Shown here piece by piece: positions 17,722 to 26,708 of a stretch of 64,000 nt of DNA. This stretch comes from Enterocloster aldenensis. GTDB lineage: Bacteria > Bacillota > Clostridia > Lachnospirales > Lachnospiraceae. The first letter of the stretch is position 1; every line of letters begins with the position of its first letter. The notes under the pieces are model-generated. The model ran no database searches and was not told the origin of the DNA. It worked only from the letters and a program-made list of their open reading frames with translations. Position numbers and translations under genes: made by a program. The stretch is from contig NZ_QVEX01000011.1 in NCBI RefSeq assembly GCF_003434055.1, positions 1 through 64,000 of the forward strand. The letters run 5' to 3'.

Positions 17722-20139
17722 ATGAGAATATTAGAGGAAATGAAAGCGCGCCGCCTGTTCTGCGACGGCGGCATGGGCAGCCTGCTTCAGGCCCAGGGCC
17801 TTAAGGCAGGGGAACTGCCGGAGCTGTGGAACCTGACGCACCCTGAGGTGCTCAGGGACATCCACAGACAGTACCTGGCAGCCGGGGCTGATATCATGAC
17901 CACCAATACATTTGGTGCCAACAGACTTAAGTACAGGGATAACCTGGAGGAAATCGTGGCAGCGGCAGTGGGCCATGCCAGGACAGCGGTGGAGGAAGCA
18001 GGACACGGATATGTGGCGCTGGACCTGGGGCCCACGGGAAAGCTGCTTAAACCGCTGGGCGATTTGGAGTTTGAGGCAGCGGTCAGTCTTTATAAAGAGG
18101 TGGTGGCCGCGGGGGCAGAGGCAGGCGCCGACCTCATCCTGATTGAGACCATGAGCGACAGCTACGAACTAAAGGCGGCTGTGCTGGCTGCAAAGGAAGC
18201 AGGCATAAGCCCGGCGGACAAAAGTCCCCTTCCTGTGTTTGCCACGGTCATATTTGATGAAAAGGGAAAGCTTCTGACCGGGGGTGACGTGGAGTCCACG
18301 GTGGCCCTGCTGGAGGGGCTGAGGGTGGATGTCCTTGGCATTAACTGCGGACTTGGCCCTGTGCAGATGAAGGAAATCCTGAAGGACATCATGAGGGTGA
18401 CCTCCCTTCCCGTTCTGGTAAACCCCAATGCGGGCCTTCCCAGAAGTGAAGGAGGCAGGACGGTCTATGATATTGATGAGAAGCAGTTTGCCCTGGCCAT
18501 GGAGGAAATCGCGGCCATGGGGGCTGCCGTGGTGGGCGGGTGCTGCGGCACCACCCCGGCCCATATACGGGAAACCGTAAAACGCTGCAGGGATATCCCG
18601 GTAAGCCTTCCAATGCCTAAGAAGCGCACCGTTATTTCATCCTATGCCCGGGCAGCGGTGATTGGCGGGAAAACCATAATCATCGGGGAACGCATCAACC
18701 CCACGGGCAAATCAAGGTTCAAACAGGCCCTGAGGGACCATGACCTGGAATACATCCTCAGGGAAGGCGTAAGCCAGCAGGACAATGGTGCGGATGTGCT
18801 GGACGTGAACGTGGGCCTGCCGGGGATTGACGAACCGTCCATGATGGAGGAAGTGGTGAAGGAGCTTCAGAGCATCACAGACCTGCCCCTTCAGATTGAC
18901 ACATCGGATATCGGGGCCATGGAGCGGGCCATGCGGGCATATAATGGAAAGCCCCTGATCAACTCGGTCAATGGCAAGGAAGAGGTCATGGGCCAGGTAT
19001 TTCCCCTGGTGGCAAAGTACGGCGGCGTGGTGGTGGGCCTGTGCCTGGATGAAGGCGGGATTCCGGAGACAGCCGGAGGGCGGATTGAAGTGGGGCGCAA
19101 AATCATAGATACAGCCGCCTCCTATGGCATCGGGGCCGAGGATATCATACTGGACGGCCTCTGCATGACGGTAAGCGCCGACAGCAAAGGCGCCCTGACC
19201 ACCCTGGAAACGGTCCGGCGCATCCGGGATGAGCTGGGAAGCAAATCCGTCCTGGGGGTTTCCAACATTTCCTTCGGACTGCCCCAACGGGAAATCATCA
19301 ATGCCGCATTCTTCACCATGGCCATGGAGGCCGGCTTAAACGCAGCCATCATCAATCCTAACTCAGAGGCAATGATGCGGGCATTCTACAGCTTCAACGC
19401 CCTGATGGACAGGGATGCCCAGTGCAGCCGGTATATCGGCGTATACGGCGGCCAGTCCGCAGGCCTGGGGCAGACCATAGGAAAATCCAGGTCTGTTTCT
19501 GCCGGTGAGGGCACGGACAGTTCCCTGGCAACGGCCATTGAGCGGGGGCTTAAGGACGCGGCCCATCAGGCGGTCAGCACACTTTTGGAGGAAAAGGACC
19601 CCCTTGGAATCATCAATGAGCAGATGATCCCGGCCCTGGACCGGGTGGGAAAGGGATTTGAAAAGGGAACCATCTTCCTTCCGCAGCTTCTCATGAGCGC
19701 GGAAGCAGCAAAAGCAGCCTTCGAGGTCATCAAGGCAAAGATGGACGCAAAGGGCCAGGTACAGGAGAAAAAGGGAACGATCGTACTTGCAACGGTGAAA
19801 GGCGATATCCATGACATTGGCAAGAATATTGTGAAGGTGCTGCTGGAGAACTACGGATATGAAGTACTGGACCTGGGCAAGGACGTGCCGCCGGAGCGGA
19901 TTGTAGATGAGACCGTAAGGCGGAAGGTGCGGCTTGTGGGGCTCAGCGCCCTGATGACAACCACGGTCCCAAGCATGGAGGAGACCATCCGCAGGCTGAG
20001 GACAGCCGCACCCTGGGCCAAGGTCATGGTCGGAGGGGCAGTCCTCACCGAAGAATACGCCAGGACCATTGACGCGGACATGTACTGCCGGGACGCAATG
20101 GCCTCTGTCAACTATGCGGAGGGTATTTTTGTAAAATAA
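17722..20139 (+). CDS. metH: Cobalamin-dependent methionine synthase lacking the activation domain
   Basis: Transfers methyl from 5-methyl-THF to homocysteine through cobalamin. The 805 residues hold the homocysteine domain (1-290; zinc cysteines in GINCGLGP and GGCCGTTP), the pterin domain (about 310-580; GERINPTGK, DVNVGLPG, QIDTSD), a four-helix cap (about 600-680; FLPQLLMSAEAA) and the B12 Rossmann domain (about 690-800; DIHDIGKNIV with the cobalt-ligand His). It ends there; the AdoMet activation domain is encoded two genes upstream. Another in-frame start (TTG) 6 bp earlier abuts the ribosome site and is not used. The stop is 2 bp from the stop of the convergent GGDEF gene, with no terminator between. 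Confidence 0.95.
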   Translation: MRILEEMKARRLFCDGGMGSLLQAQGLKAGELPELWNLTHPEVLRDIHRQYLAAGADIMTTNTFGANRLKYRDNLEEIVAAAVGHARTAVEEAGHGYVALDLGPTGKLLKPLGDLEFEAAVSLYKEVVAAGAEAGADLILIETMSDSYELKAAVLAAKEAGISPADKSPLPVFATVIFDEKGKLLTGGDVESTVALLEGLRVDVLGINCGLGPVQMKEILKDIMRVTSLPVLVNPNAGLPRSEGGRTVYDIDEKQFALAMEEIAAMGAAVVGGCCGTTPAHIRETVKRCRDIPVSLPMPKKRTVISSYARAAVIGGKTIIIGERINPTGKSRFKQALRDHDLEYILREGVSQQDNGADVLDVNVGLPGIDEPSMMEEVVKELQSITDLPLQIDTSDIGAMERAMRAYNGKPLINSVNGKEEVMGQVFPLVAKYGGVVVGLCLDEGGIPETAGGRIEVGRKIIDTAASYGIGAEDIILDGLCMTVSADSKGALTTLETVRRIRDELGSKSVLGVSNISFGLPQREIINAAFFTMAMEAGLNAAIINPNSEAMMRAFYSFNALMDRDAQCSRYIGVYGGQSAGLGQTIGKSRSVSAGEGTDSSLATAIERGLKDAAHQAVSTLLEEKDPLGIINEQMIPALDRVGKGFEKGTIFLPQLLMSAEAAKAAFEVIKAKMDAKGQVQEKKGTIVLATVKGDIHDIGKNIVKVLLENYGYEVLDLGKDVPPERIVDETVRRKVRLVGLSALMTTTVPSMEETIRRLRTAAPWAKVMVGGAVLTEEYARTIDADMYCRDAMASVNYAEGIFVK

Positions 20140-20141
20140 AA

Positions 20142-21389
20142 TCAAAATCTGGGCAGCTCGCATGATATGGCTACGCAGCGGGTTACGGATACGGAACTTG
20201 GGACGGATTCCTTTTCGGGAGGCATTTCCCGGAAGGACACCATGTTCTTGCCGTGATTCTTGGCGTAATACAGTTCATCGTCAGCTGCCTTTATCATGCC
20301 GTTATATGTCTCCATGGAGGAGGGGACCGCGCTGGAGGCCCCCACGCTGATGGTGACATAGGGAGCCGTACGCCTGTCAGCGGACGGCAGTTTCAGGTCG
20401 GCCACGGCCTGGCGGAGGCGGTCGGCCGCATGGAGGGCGTCCTCTGGCTTGATTCCATACAGAAGGATCTGGAATTCCTCGCCCCCGAAACGGCAGATCA
20501 GATCCCTGCCCTGGTGGATGCGGGATGCCAGGGCCGCGGCCACCTTTTTCAGGCATTCGTCCCCGGCCATATGGCCGAAGGTGTCGTTGTACTGCTTGAA
20601 ATAGTCGATGTCCACCATGATGACGGCGATGGGCACATAGAGTTGGATGGCAGCGGGGATCAGCTGTTCCAGCCGGATGGAAAAACCGCTGCGGTTAAGG
20701 ACCTGGGTCAGGGGATCATTGTCAGCCCGGTCCTGGAGATATATCTGTTCGTTCCAGGCTTCCTTTAAAAGCCTCAGGTTGTTTCCCGTGATGCGGCAGC
20801 GCATCTGTGACAGGAACAGGCTGGTAAAGCTGTATAGGAACATGTTGGAGTACATGGCCACAGGCGCTTTCTGGGCAACAAAAGAAGGAAGGGCCAGCGC
20901 TCCGGTGGTGACAACGGCTGCCAGGGCTTCCTTATACGTATAGATAGGGCCTGCCGCCAGGTAGATATAGAACATGAGCACGCTTTCCGCACTCATCCTG
21001 CTTTTCAGGCAGAAGTAGTTCATGCACAGGCAGAATACGCTGAACATGATGGTAAAGGAATAGGTGTGGCACTGGAGCAGCTTCCTGGTCCGTCCGCTGC
21101 GTTCCAGCCCCAGCAGATAATCGCAGTAAAATATATTAAACACCATGTATAGGAGGAATATCACGATGGCGAAGCTTGTGGGGGAGATAAGCCGTTTTTT
21201 AATGTCCACGGCCCAGTAGCTGATCAGGTTGGCCAGCTCCATAAGGATGAGCAGGATGGAAAAATTCAATGTCTGGCTTATGTTCATGGTCTGGACCGTA
21301 TCGAATATCTCCTGCGTATGGTTAAAGTGGTGGCCGGAGCTGAGAAATGGAAATGATGTACATACGTTTTTCTTGACGTTATTTAGCAT
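20142..21389 (-). CDS. Membrane-bound diguanylate cyclase (GGDEF)
   Basis: Makes cyclic di-GMP. About six hydrophobic segments occupy residues 25-215 (an MASE-like sensory membrane module), then a GGDEF domain at about 240-400 with NDPLTQVLNRSG at its start and the active-site signature GGEEF within CRFGGEEFQ. The inhibitory-site motif RxxD is replaced by QGRD, so product inhibition may be absent. The start was set at the ATG giving a 415-residue protein; the frame extends 33 codons further upstream without a good ribosome site. No EAL or PilZ gene is nearby. Stimulus unknown. Confidence 0.88.
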   Translation of the reverse strand: MLNNVKKNVCTSFPFLSSGHHFNHTQEIFDTVQTMNISQTLNFSILLILMELANLISYWAVDIKKRLISPTSFAIVIFLLYMVFNIFYCDYLLGLERSGRTRKLLQCHTYSFTIMFSVFCLCMNYFCLKSRMSAESVLMFYIYLAAGPIYTYKEALAAVVTTGALALPSFVAQKAPVAMYSNMFLYSFTSLFLSQMRCRITGNNLRLLKEAWNEQIYLQDRADNDPLTQVLNRSGFSIRLEQLIPAAIQLYVPIAVIMVDIDYFKQYNDTFGHMAGDECLKKVAAALASRIHQGRDLICRFGGEEFQILLYGIKPEDALHAADRLRQAVADLKLPSADRRTAPYVTISVGASSAVPSSMETYNGMIKAADDELYYAKNHGKNMVSFREMPPEKESVPSSVSVTRCVAISCELPRF

Positions 21390-21642
21390 AATGTAAAATC
21401 CCCTGTCATATAATAGTAACCGCCCGCAGCCTGCCTTGACATAGGGCCGGTTACATAATAGTAAAAATATATTCATACAGTGGGACAAATATAACTAAAA
21501 AATAATCGGATTTTGTCTCCTATTTTCTGGAAAATTCTCCAATGACTCCCTGACACAAGGAATCCTAATTGTGGTAATATAGTTTTGTAACAAAAAAGAA
21601 ATATATTTGTAACAATTAGCAATAAGAAAGTGAGGACAAAAC

Positions 21643-21951
21643 ATGTTATCAATTTCAACAATGGCAGCAGCGGCCATGTTAGGCAATGTATGCGGCACCA
21701 ATATGGCAAATATGAATCAGTACAACGCAGCGCTCTATGACAACTCTAACTGTACCCAGTCTGTCTGCTATCAGAATGGCGGCCAGGAGCTGGATACCAT
21801 CTTAAGCCGGATGGGCGTAAGCACAGACGGCTCACAGTGCGGCCTGAATCCGGGCTGTGCGGGCGGTAACTGCACCGGCAATACATGCCAGGGCAGCAGC
21901 TGCAGCACCGGGTCCTGCAGCAACGGATTTTCCTACGGAATGGGCTTCTAA
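21643..21951 (+). CDS. Small cysteine-periodic protein of unknown function (102 aa)
   Basis: Not a family I recognise. The N-terminal 60 residues are rich in Ala, Met and Asn without a clear signal peptide; the C-terminal part has cysteines at residues 66, 72, 77, 82, 87 and 92, i.e. four consecutive CX4C steps in a Gly/Ser/Asn/Thr background, plus Cys17 and a CX4C pair at 37/42. GTGAGGA precedes the ATG by a good distance and a strong terminator follows, so it is a monocistronic gene. The periodic cysteines suggest a metal-binding, disulfide-crosslinked or post-translationally modified (RiPP-like) product, but no radical-SAM or other maturase is near it. Function left open. Confidence 0.75.
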   Translation: MLSISTMAAAAMLGNVCGTNMANMNQYNAALYDNSNCTQSVCYQNGGQELDTILSRMGVSTDGSQCGLNPGCAGGNCTGNTCQGSSCSTGSCSNGFSYGMGF

Positions 21952-22000
21952 ATCAGGCCATCCGTACATAACAGACATTCCTATATGATCATATTCCCTG

Positions 22001-22035
22001 AAAAAGCCCTGGAACCAAGTGTTCCGGGGCTTTTT
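22001..22035 (+). terminator. Intrinsic terminator of the cysteine-periodic gene
   Basis: A 15-bp stem with one G-T pair (AAAAAGCCCTGGAAC / GTTCCGGGGCTTTTT) around a 5-base loop, ending in five T residues, 50 bp after the stop codon. The A-rich 5' arm could make it work on both strands. Confidence 0.9.
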
Positions 22036-22169
22036 GCGGGCGGAAGCGCAGGCAGTTTGGCAAAGCAGCAATAAGAAGGCATTTTCAGGCATAATATATA
22101 CAGAAAATTAATTCCCATTTTGTATTCCATAGGGTACAATGGACCAGATAACGGAAAAGGAGCTTGAGA

Positions 22170-22982
22170 ATGGATAGAGATAATCTGATAACGATATTAA
22201 AAGGAATGTGGATTGGCGGCACCATGACCGTGCCGGGTGTCAGCGGCGGTTCCATGGCAATGATACTGGGGGTGTATGACCGGCTGATCTCCTCGGTCAG
22301 CTCCTTTTTTAAGAATCCGGGAAAGAGCATGTCCTTCCTGGTGCGTTTCGTGCTGGGGGCAGGAGTGGGGATGGTGCTGTTTTCCAGGTTCATAAGCTTC
22401 CTGTTCACCACCAGGGCGGATGTGCCCCTCCGGTTTTTCTTCCTGGGGGCAGTGGCCGGAGGCGTGCCCATGATCTACAGGGAGGCTGGTATCAGGAAAA
22501 TCAGCCTTGGCGCGGTTGCCTATCCTGTTATAGGGATTCTTGGGGTGGTCATCCTGGCCCTGCTTCCCACCGGGCTTTTTGCGCCGGACGGAAGCTTTGG
22601 CCCGGGCGCTGTCCTGATCCAGCTGGCAGGCGGCGTGATCATCGCGGTAGGACTGGTGCTGCCGGGAATCAGCGTGTCCCAGATGTTATATATGCTGGGA
22701 ATCTATGAGGGCATCATAAAGAACATAAGCACCCTGAACATCCTGCCCCTGATTCCCCTGGGCGCAGGCGTGCTGGGCGGCATCTTCCTTACAACCAAGG
22801 TGCTGGAACGGCTGATGCAGCGCCATCCCCAGCCAACCTACCTCATCATCCTGGGATTTATGTTCGGTTCCCTTCCCGAACTGTTTCCGGGCGTGCCTCA
22901 GGGCATTGATATCGTGTATGGCGTGATTGCCGCGGCCCTGGGATTCGCGGCCCTGTATGTCATGGCCGGGAAGGAAGGTTAA
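22170..22982 (+). CDS. DUF368 family membrane protein (undecaprenyl-phosphate transporter type)
   Basis: A polytopic membrane protein (270 aa, about eight hydrophobic segments) with the family signatures MTVPGVSGGSMAMILGVYDRL at residues 15-36 and a repeated LPGISVSQMLYMLGIY near 165-180. DUF368 proteins have been linked experimentally to recycling of undecaprenyl phosphate across the membrane (PopT), which supports peptidoglycan and surface-polymer synthesis. An in-frame TTG six bases upstream is only one base from the AAAAGGAG ribosome site, so the ATG is used. It is convergent with the degV gene (3 bp between stops). Confidence 0.9.
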   Translation: MDRDNLITILKGMWIGGTMTVPGVSGGSMAMILGVYDRLISSVSSFFKNPGKSMSFLVRFVLGAGVGMVLFSRFISFLFTTRADVPLRFFFLGAVAGGVPMIYREAGIRKISLGAVAYPVIGILGVVILALLPTGLFAPDGSFGPGAVLIQLAGGVIIAVGLVLPGISVSQMLYMLGIYEGIIKNISTLNILPLIPLGAGVLGGIFLTTKVLERLMQRHPQPTYLIILGFMFGSLPELFPGVPQGIDIVYGVIAAALGFAALYVMAGKEG

Positions 22983-22985
22983 ATC

Positions 22986-23876
22986 TTAATCCGTCCTCTT
23001 ATCGCCCCAGAAGAATATACCCACTGTGCCGGGACCTGTGTGGGAGCCAATCACGGTTCCTATTTCCGCCAGGAACGGTTTCTGGTCCAGATTGGGAAAG
23101 TTTTCCTCTATGAGGGATGCCACGGCCGCGGCATCCTCGGGGCAGGAGGAGTGGCAGATAAAACATCTGCCGGAATATCCGGTGCCGTCCAGCGCATGGA
23201 CTTTCATCCGTTCGGCCAGTTCTTTTATTACCTTCTTCCTGCCCCGGAACTTGTCCCGGGGAATCAGCCTGCCCTCGTGATTGATGTTCATCAGCGGACA
23301 TATGTTCAGCATGTTGCCGAAAAAGGCCGCTGAGGCCGATATCCTGCCGCCTCTTCTCAGGTGGCTTAAGTCGGTTGTGAAAAACCAGCCATGCAGCTGT
23401 AATTTATGTTCCTTTATCCAGGAAACCAGTTCTTCATAATCAGCGCCGGCCTGCATCCTTTCCCAGGCAGTATCCAGTAAAAGACCGTATCCCACGGATG
23501 CTGTCAGGGAGTCGATGACCTCGATGCGGCGTTCAGGATAACGCTCCGACATCTCGTCCCTGGCAATGACAGCGGAATTATACGTACCGGATATGCCGGT
23601 GGACAGGGTCAGGTGGATGATGTCTTTCCCTTCTTTTAATATGGGCTCAAACATGGCCTCATACTGTTCCGGGTTCACCTGGGACGTGGTGGGCATGGCG
23701 CCGTCACGGATTCTTTGATAAAATTCCTCAAGTGAAATGGATCTGCCTAAATCATCATCGTATTCTTTATCTTCCATCCTGAAATGGAAGCAGGCATAGG
23801 GGATACCCCGTTCTGCCAGGTAGTGCCCGGGCATGTCTGCAGTGGAACAACAGGTTATTACATAAGGGTTACTCAT
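22986..23876 (-). CDS. DegV family (fatty-acid-binding) protein
   Basis: A 296-residue DegV-fold protein. DegV/FakB proteins bind a fatty acid and present it to the kinase FakA for incorporation into phospholipid. Seen: the N-terminal TCCSTADM, TTSQVNPEQYEAMFEPIL (about 60-77), the ligand-site LTLSTGISGTYNSA near 93-106, and a C-terminal IGSHTGPGTVGIFFWG. AAAGGAG lies before the ATG. It stands alone; fakA is not in the window. Confidence 0.92.
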   Translation of the reverse strand: MSNPYVITCCSTADMPGHYLAERGIPYACFHFRMEDKEYDDDLGRSISLEEFYQRIRDGAMPTTSQVNPEQYEAMFEPILKEGKDIIHLTLSTGISGTYNSAVIARDEMSERYPERRIEVIDSLTASVGYGLLLDTAWERMQAGADYEELVSWIKEHKLQLHGWFFTTDLSHLRRGGRISASAAFFGNMLNICPLMNINHEGRLIPRDKFRGRKKVIKELAERMKVHALDGTGYSGRCFICHSSCPEDAAAVASLIEENFPNLDQKPFLAEIGTVIGSHTGPGTVGIFFWGDKRTD

Positions 23877-24072
23877 AATGTGCTCCTTTAAGTTTGTAAA
23901 CTGCTGGTGTATTTGTTATGGAAGAAGTATAGCATGGGGACGGATGGGTGTCAAATGCATGCCTTGCCTGGGGAACGGAATATAGGGGTACTGGTCAAAC
24001 AGAGGGAATTGTGCTATGATGTACTTTGTGCTGAAAACCGGAGTATATGAATGGAAAGGGATGGAAACCATA

Positions 24073-24750
24073 ATGTATAAATGCTGTATTTTTGATTTGG
24101 ACGGTACACTTGTTAATTCAATCCATGCAATCCAGAGGTCCGTGGACCTGTCCCTGGAAAAATGGGGGATGAGGAAGATTACGGTGGATGAGTGCCGTGT
24201 GTTTGTGGGCGATGGATATAAGAAGCTGCTGGAGCGCGCCCTGGCGGCCTGCGGGGACAGCAGCCTTGTACATTATGAGGAGGCAGTGGCCCTGTATCCG
24301 GAGATATTCAAAGGATGCTGTATGTACCGCGTAAAGGCGTATGACGGAATCACTAAACTGCTGGATTTCCTGAAGGAGAACCATATAAAAACAGCGGTGC
24401 TGTCCAATAAGCCCCACCCAAGGACCCTTGACAATGTGGAGGGCGTATTTGGAAAAGGCAGGTTTGACCTGGTCTACGGGGAGCGTGAGGACAAGGGAAT
24501 CAAGAAGAAACCGGCTCCGGACGGCGTGTGGGCACTGATGGAGGAACTGGGAGTGGGCCGGGAAGAGGTGCTGTATCTGGGCGATACCAATACGGACATG
24601 CGCACTGGCAGGAACGCCCAGGTGGATACGGTGGGCGTTACCTGGGGCTTCAGGGACAGGGAGGAGCTGGAGGCGTTTCACCCAAAACTGATAGCAGACC
24701 ACCCTATGGATGTGGTGCGGTTCATAAAGGATGTGAATGGAATTGGATAA
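24073..24750 (+). CDS. HAD-superfamily phosphatase (Gph-like)
   Basis: A 225-residue HAD hydrolase, subfamily IA, close to phosphoglycolate phosphatases: nucleophile motif DLDGTLVNS at residues 8-16, motif II VLSNKP (about 118), motif III lysine in KKKPAPDG, motif IV YLGDTNTDM (about 172). Substrate unknown. Several in-frame ATGs precede (24016, 24061); I chose the one giving the usual short N terminus, so the start is uncertain by up to 19 codons. The stop codon region overlaps the next gene by 14 bp, which suggests co-expression with the metal importer. Confidence 0.85.
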   Translation: MYKCCIFDLDGTLVNSIHAIQRSVDLSLEKWGMRKITVDECRVFVGDGYKKLLERALAACGDSSLVHYEEAVALYPEIFKGCCMYRVKAYDGITKLLDFLKENHIKTAVLSNKPHPRTLDNVEGVFGKGRFDLVYGEREDKGIKKKPAPDGVWALMEELGVGREEVLYLGDTNTDMRTGRNAQVDTVGVTWGFRDREELEAFHPKLIADHPMDVVRFIKDVNGIG

Positions 24751-25885
24751 AGGAAAAAATACGAAATTAAAAAGGATGGCCTGGCTGATGGCGCTTCTTG
24801 TGACAGCCGGGACCATCCTTGGCGCATGGGGGTGCGGCGTCAGGCCAGGGCCTGGGAGCGGTATCCATGAGGATAAGGGCCAGGATGGCGTGGATGACCG
24901 TCTGTGCGTTGTCACCACGATTTTCCCCTATTATGATTTTGTGCGGCAGATTGCAGGGGACAGGGTGAAACTGAAGCTGGTTGTCCCGGCCGGAATGGAC
25001 AGCCATTCCTTTGAGCCCACGCCCGCGGACATGATTGCCATGCAGGAGGCGGACGTGCTGGTGCTCAACGGCGGGGAGATGGAACACTGGGTCGGACAGG
25101 TGCTGGACTCATTGGATACAAGCCACATGAAGATACTTACCATGATGGACTATGTGGACGCGGTGGAGGAAGAGCATGTGGAAGGCATGGAGGATGCCCA
25201 TGAACATGGGGAGGGTGCCCATGGACACGTGGAGGATGCCCATGAAGACGTGAAGGATGCCCGTGGATATGGGGAAGATACCCATGTTTATGAGGACCAT
25301 GAAGGCGTGCCGGAACTGCATGCGTACGATGACAGGGATGGGCATGAGATGGATATTGAGTATGATGAGCATATCTGGACCTCCCCTGTGAACGCCCAGG
25401 CCATTGTGAAAATCATCAGCCAGACCCTGATGGAAGCCGCGCCCGCGGACAGCAGCCGTTTCAAGGCCAATGCAGACGCCTATATTGAGGAGCTTAAGGA
25501 ACTGGACGGACGGTTCCGGCAGGTGGTGGCACAGGGAAGGAACCATATGATTGTGGTTGCGGACAAGTTCCCGTTCCGTTACTTTGCAGACGAGTACGGA
25601 CTTGCTTACAGGGCCGCGTTTTCCGGCTGCAGCACGGATACGGAGCCAAGCGCCAAGACCATCGCCTACCTGATAGACAAGGTGAAGGAGGAACAGATCC
25701 ATGGGGTGTATTACCTGGAGCTGTCCAGCCACCGCACGGCGGAAATCATCAGCGAGGAGACCGGGGCGGTTCCCCTGCTTCTCCATTCCTGCCACAATGT
25801 GACAAGGAAACAGTTTGACGAAGGGGTTACCTACCTTCAGCTGATGAACCAGAATGTGGAGAACCTTAGGAAGGGCCTTGAGTAG
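24737..25885 (+). CDS. Metal (zinc-type) ABC transporter binding lipoprotein with His-rich loop
   Basis: Extracytoplasmic metal-binding protein of the ZnuA/AdcA (cluster A-I) family, 382 aa, with a signal sequence and probable lipid-attachment cysteine (AWGC near residue 33). The metal ligands expected are in GMDSHSFEPTP (His about 91), the HIWTSP segment (about 214), and later His/Asp residues of the C-terminal lobe. Between lobes (residues 145-205) lies a His/Asp/Glu-rich insertion including five 7-residue repeats, typical in kind of zinc binders but here clearly repetitive. The ATPase and permease genes follow directly. Zinc over manganese is favoured by the His-rich loop; not proven. Confidence 0.9.
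   Translation: MELDKGKNTKLKRMAWLMALLVTAGTILGAWGCGVRPGPGSGIHEDKGQDGVDDRLCVVTTIFPYYDFVRQIAGDRVKLKLVVPAGMDSHSFEPTPADMIAMQEADVLVLNGGEMEHWVGQVLDSLDTSHMKILTMMDYVDAVEEEHVEGMEDAHEHGEGAHGHVEDAHEDVKDARGYGEDTHVYEDHEGVPELHAYDDRDGHEMDIEYDEHIWTSPVNAQAIVKIISQTLMEAAPADSSRFKANADAYIEELKELDGRFRQVVAQGRNHMIVVADKFPFRYFADEYGLAYRAAFSGCSTDTEPSAKTIAYLIDKVKEEQIHGVYYLELSSHRTAEIISEETGAVPLLLHSCHNVTRKQFDEGVTYLQLMNQNVENLRKGLE
25190..25294 (+). repeat. Five tandem 21-bp units coding a 7-residue His/acidic repeat
   Basis: Units at 25190, 25211, 25232, 25253 and 25274 encode EDAHEHG, EGAHGHV, EDAHEDV, KDARGYG and EDTHVYE. DNA similarity (GAGGATGCCCATG core) falls off in the last two units, as in an ageing in-frame tandem expansion within the metal-binding loop. 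Confidence 0.85.
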
Positions 25886-25919
25886 CATCAGGCCGTATTG
25901 AAAAAAGATGAGGTATATG

Positions 25920-26708
25920 ATGACACCTTTAATTAAATGTGAACATGTTGATTTTGGATACGATAACCAGGACGCGGTGGTGGATGTGGACATGGAAGTC
26001 AACCCCGGCGATTACCTGTGTATCGTAGGTGAAAATGGTTCAGGCAAGAGCACGCTCATGAAAGGCCTTCTGGGCCTGTTAAAGCCCACGGCAGGGCGGC
26101 TTACGGTATCCGATGAGCTGAAGGGGTCGGGAATCGGCTATCTGCCCCAGCAGACAGCTGCCCAGAGGGATTTTCCGGCCACGGTGCTGGAGGTGGTGTT
26201 AAGCGGATGCCTCAGCAGGCGGGGATGGAGGCCCTTTTATTCCAGGGCGGAAAAGGAAATTGCCGGAACCAACATGGAGAAGCTGGGCATCACCCCCCTT
26301 AAGGATTTATGCTACCGTGAACTGTCAGGAGGCCAGCAGCAGAGGGTGCTGATCGCCAGGGCCCTGTGCGCCACCACACAGCTGCTGATCCTGGATGAGC
26401 CCATTACAGGTCTGGACCCAACGGCAATCCAGGAGTTCTATGCCATGCTCCGGCGGCTGAACCGGGAAGACGGGGTAGCCATCCTTATGGTTTCCCATGA
26501 TTTGAGGAATGCGGTGGAGGAGGCCAACAAAATCCTCCATTTACAGAAGCGGGTCATGTTCTACGGACCTGCCCACGACTATATGAACAGCAAGGCGGCA
26601 GGCCATTTCTTCCATGAGAAGGAACAGGGCAGGTGCAAGCCCACGGCCGGCTGCCATGTCCCAAAGCTCCACATGCATACGGCTGACGGGAAGGAGGAGA
26701 GACAATGA
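25920..26708 (+). CDS. Metal ABC transporter ATP-binding protein (ZnuC-like)
   Basis: The ATPase of the importer, 262 aa: Walker A GENGSGKST (about 37-45), Q-loop YLPQQ, signature LSGGQQQR, Walker B LILDEPITGLD, switch His in MVSHD. The C-terminal 25 residues carry extra His/Cys (HFFHEKEQGRCKPTAGCHVPKLHMHT), which may bind metal. Three ATGs are possible (25908, 25917, 25920); GATGAGG gives best spacing to the last. It is between the binding protein and permease genes and overlaps the latter by 4 bp. Confidence 0.93.
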   Translation: MTPLIKCEHVDFGYDNQDAVVDVDMEVNPGDYLCIVGENGSGKSTLMKGLLGLLKPTAGRLTVSDELKGSGIGYLPQQTAAQRDFPATVLEVVLSGCLSRRGWRPFYSRAEKEIAGTNMEKLGITPLKDLCYRELSGGQQQRVLIARALCATTQLLILDEPITGLDPTAIQEFYAMLRRLNREDGVAILMVSHDLRNAVEEANKILHLQKRVMFYGPAHDYMNSKAAGHFFHEKEQGRCKPTAGCHVPKLHMHTADGKEERQ

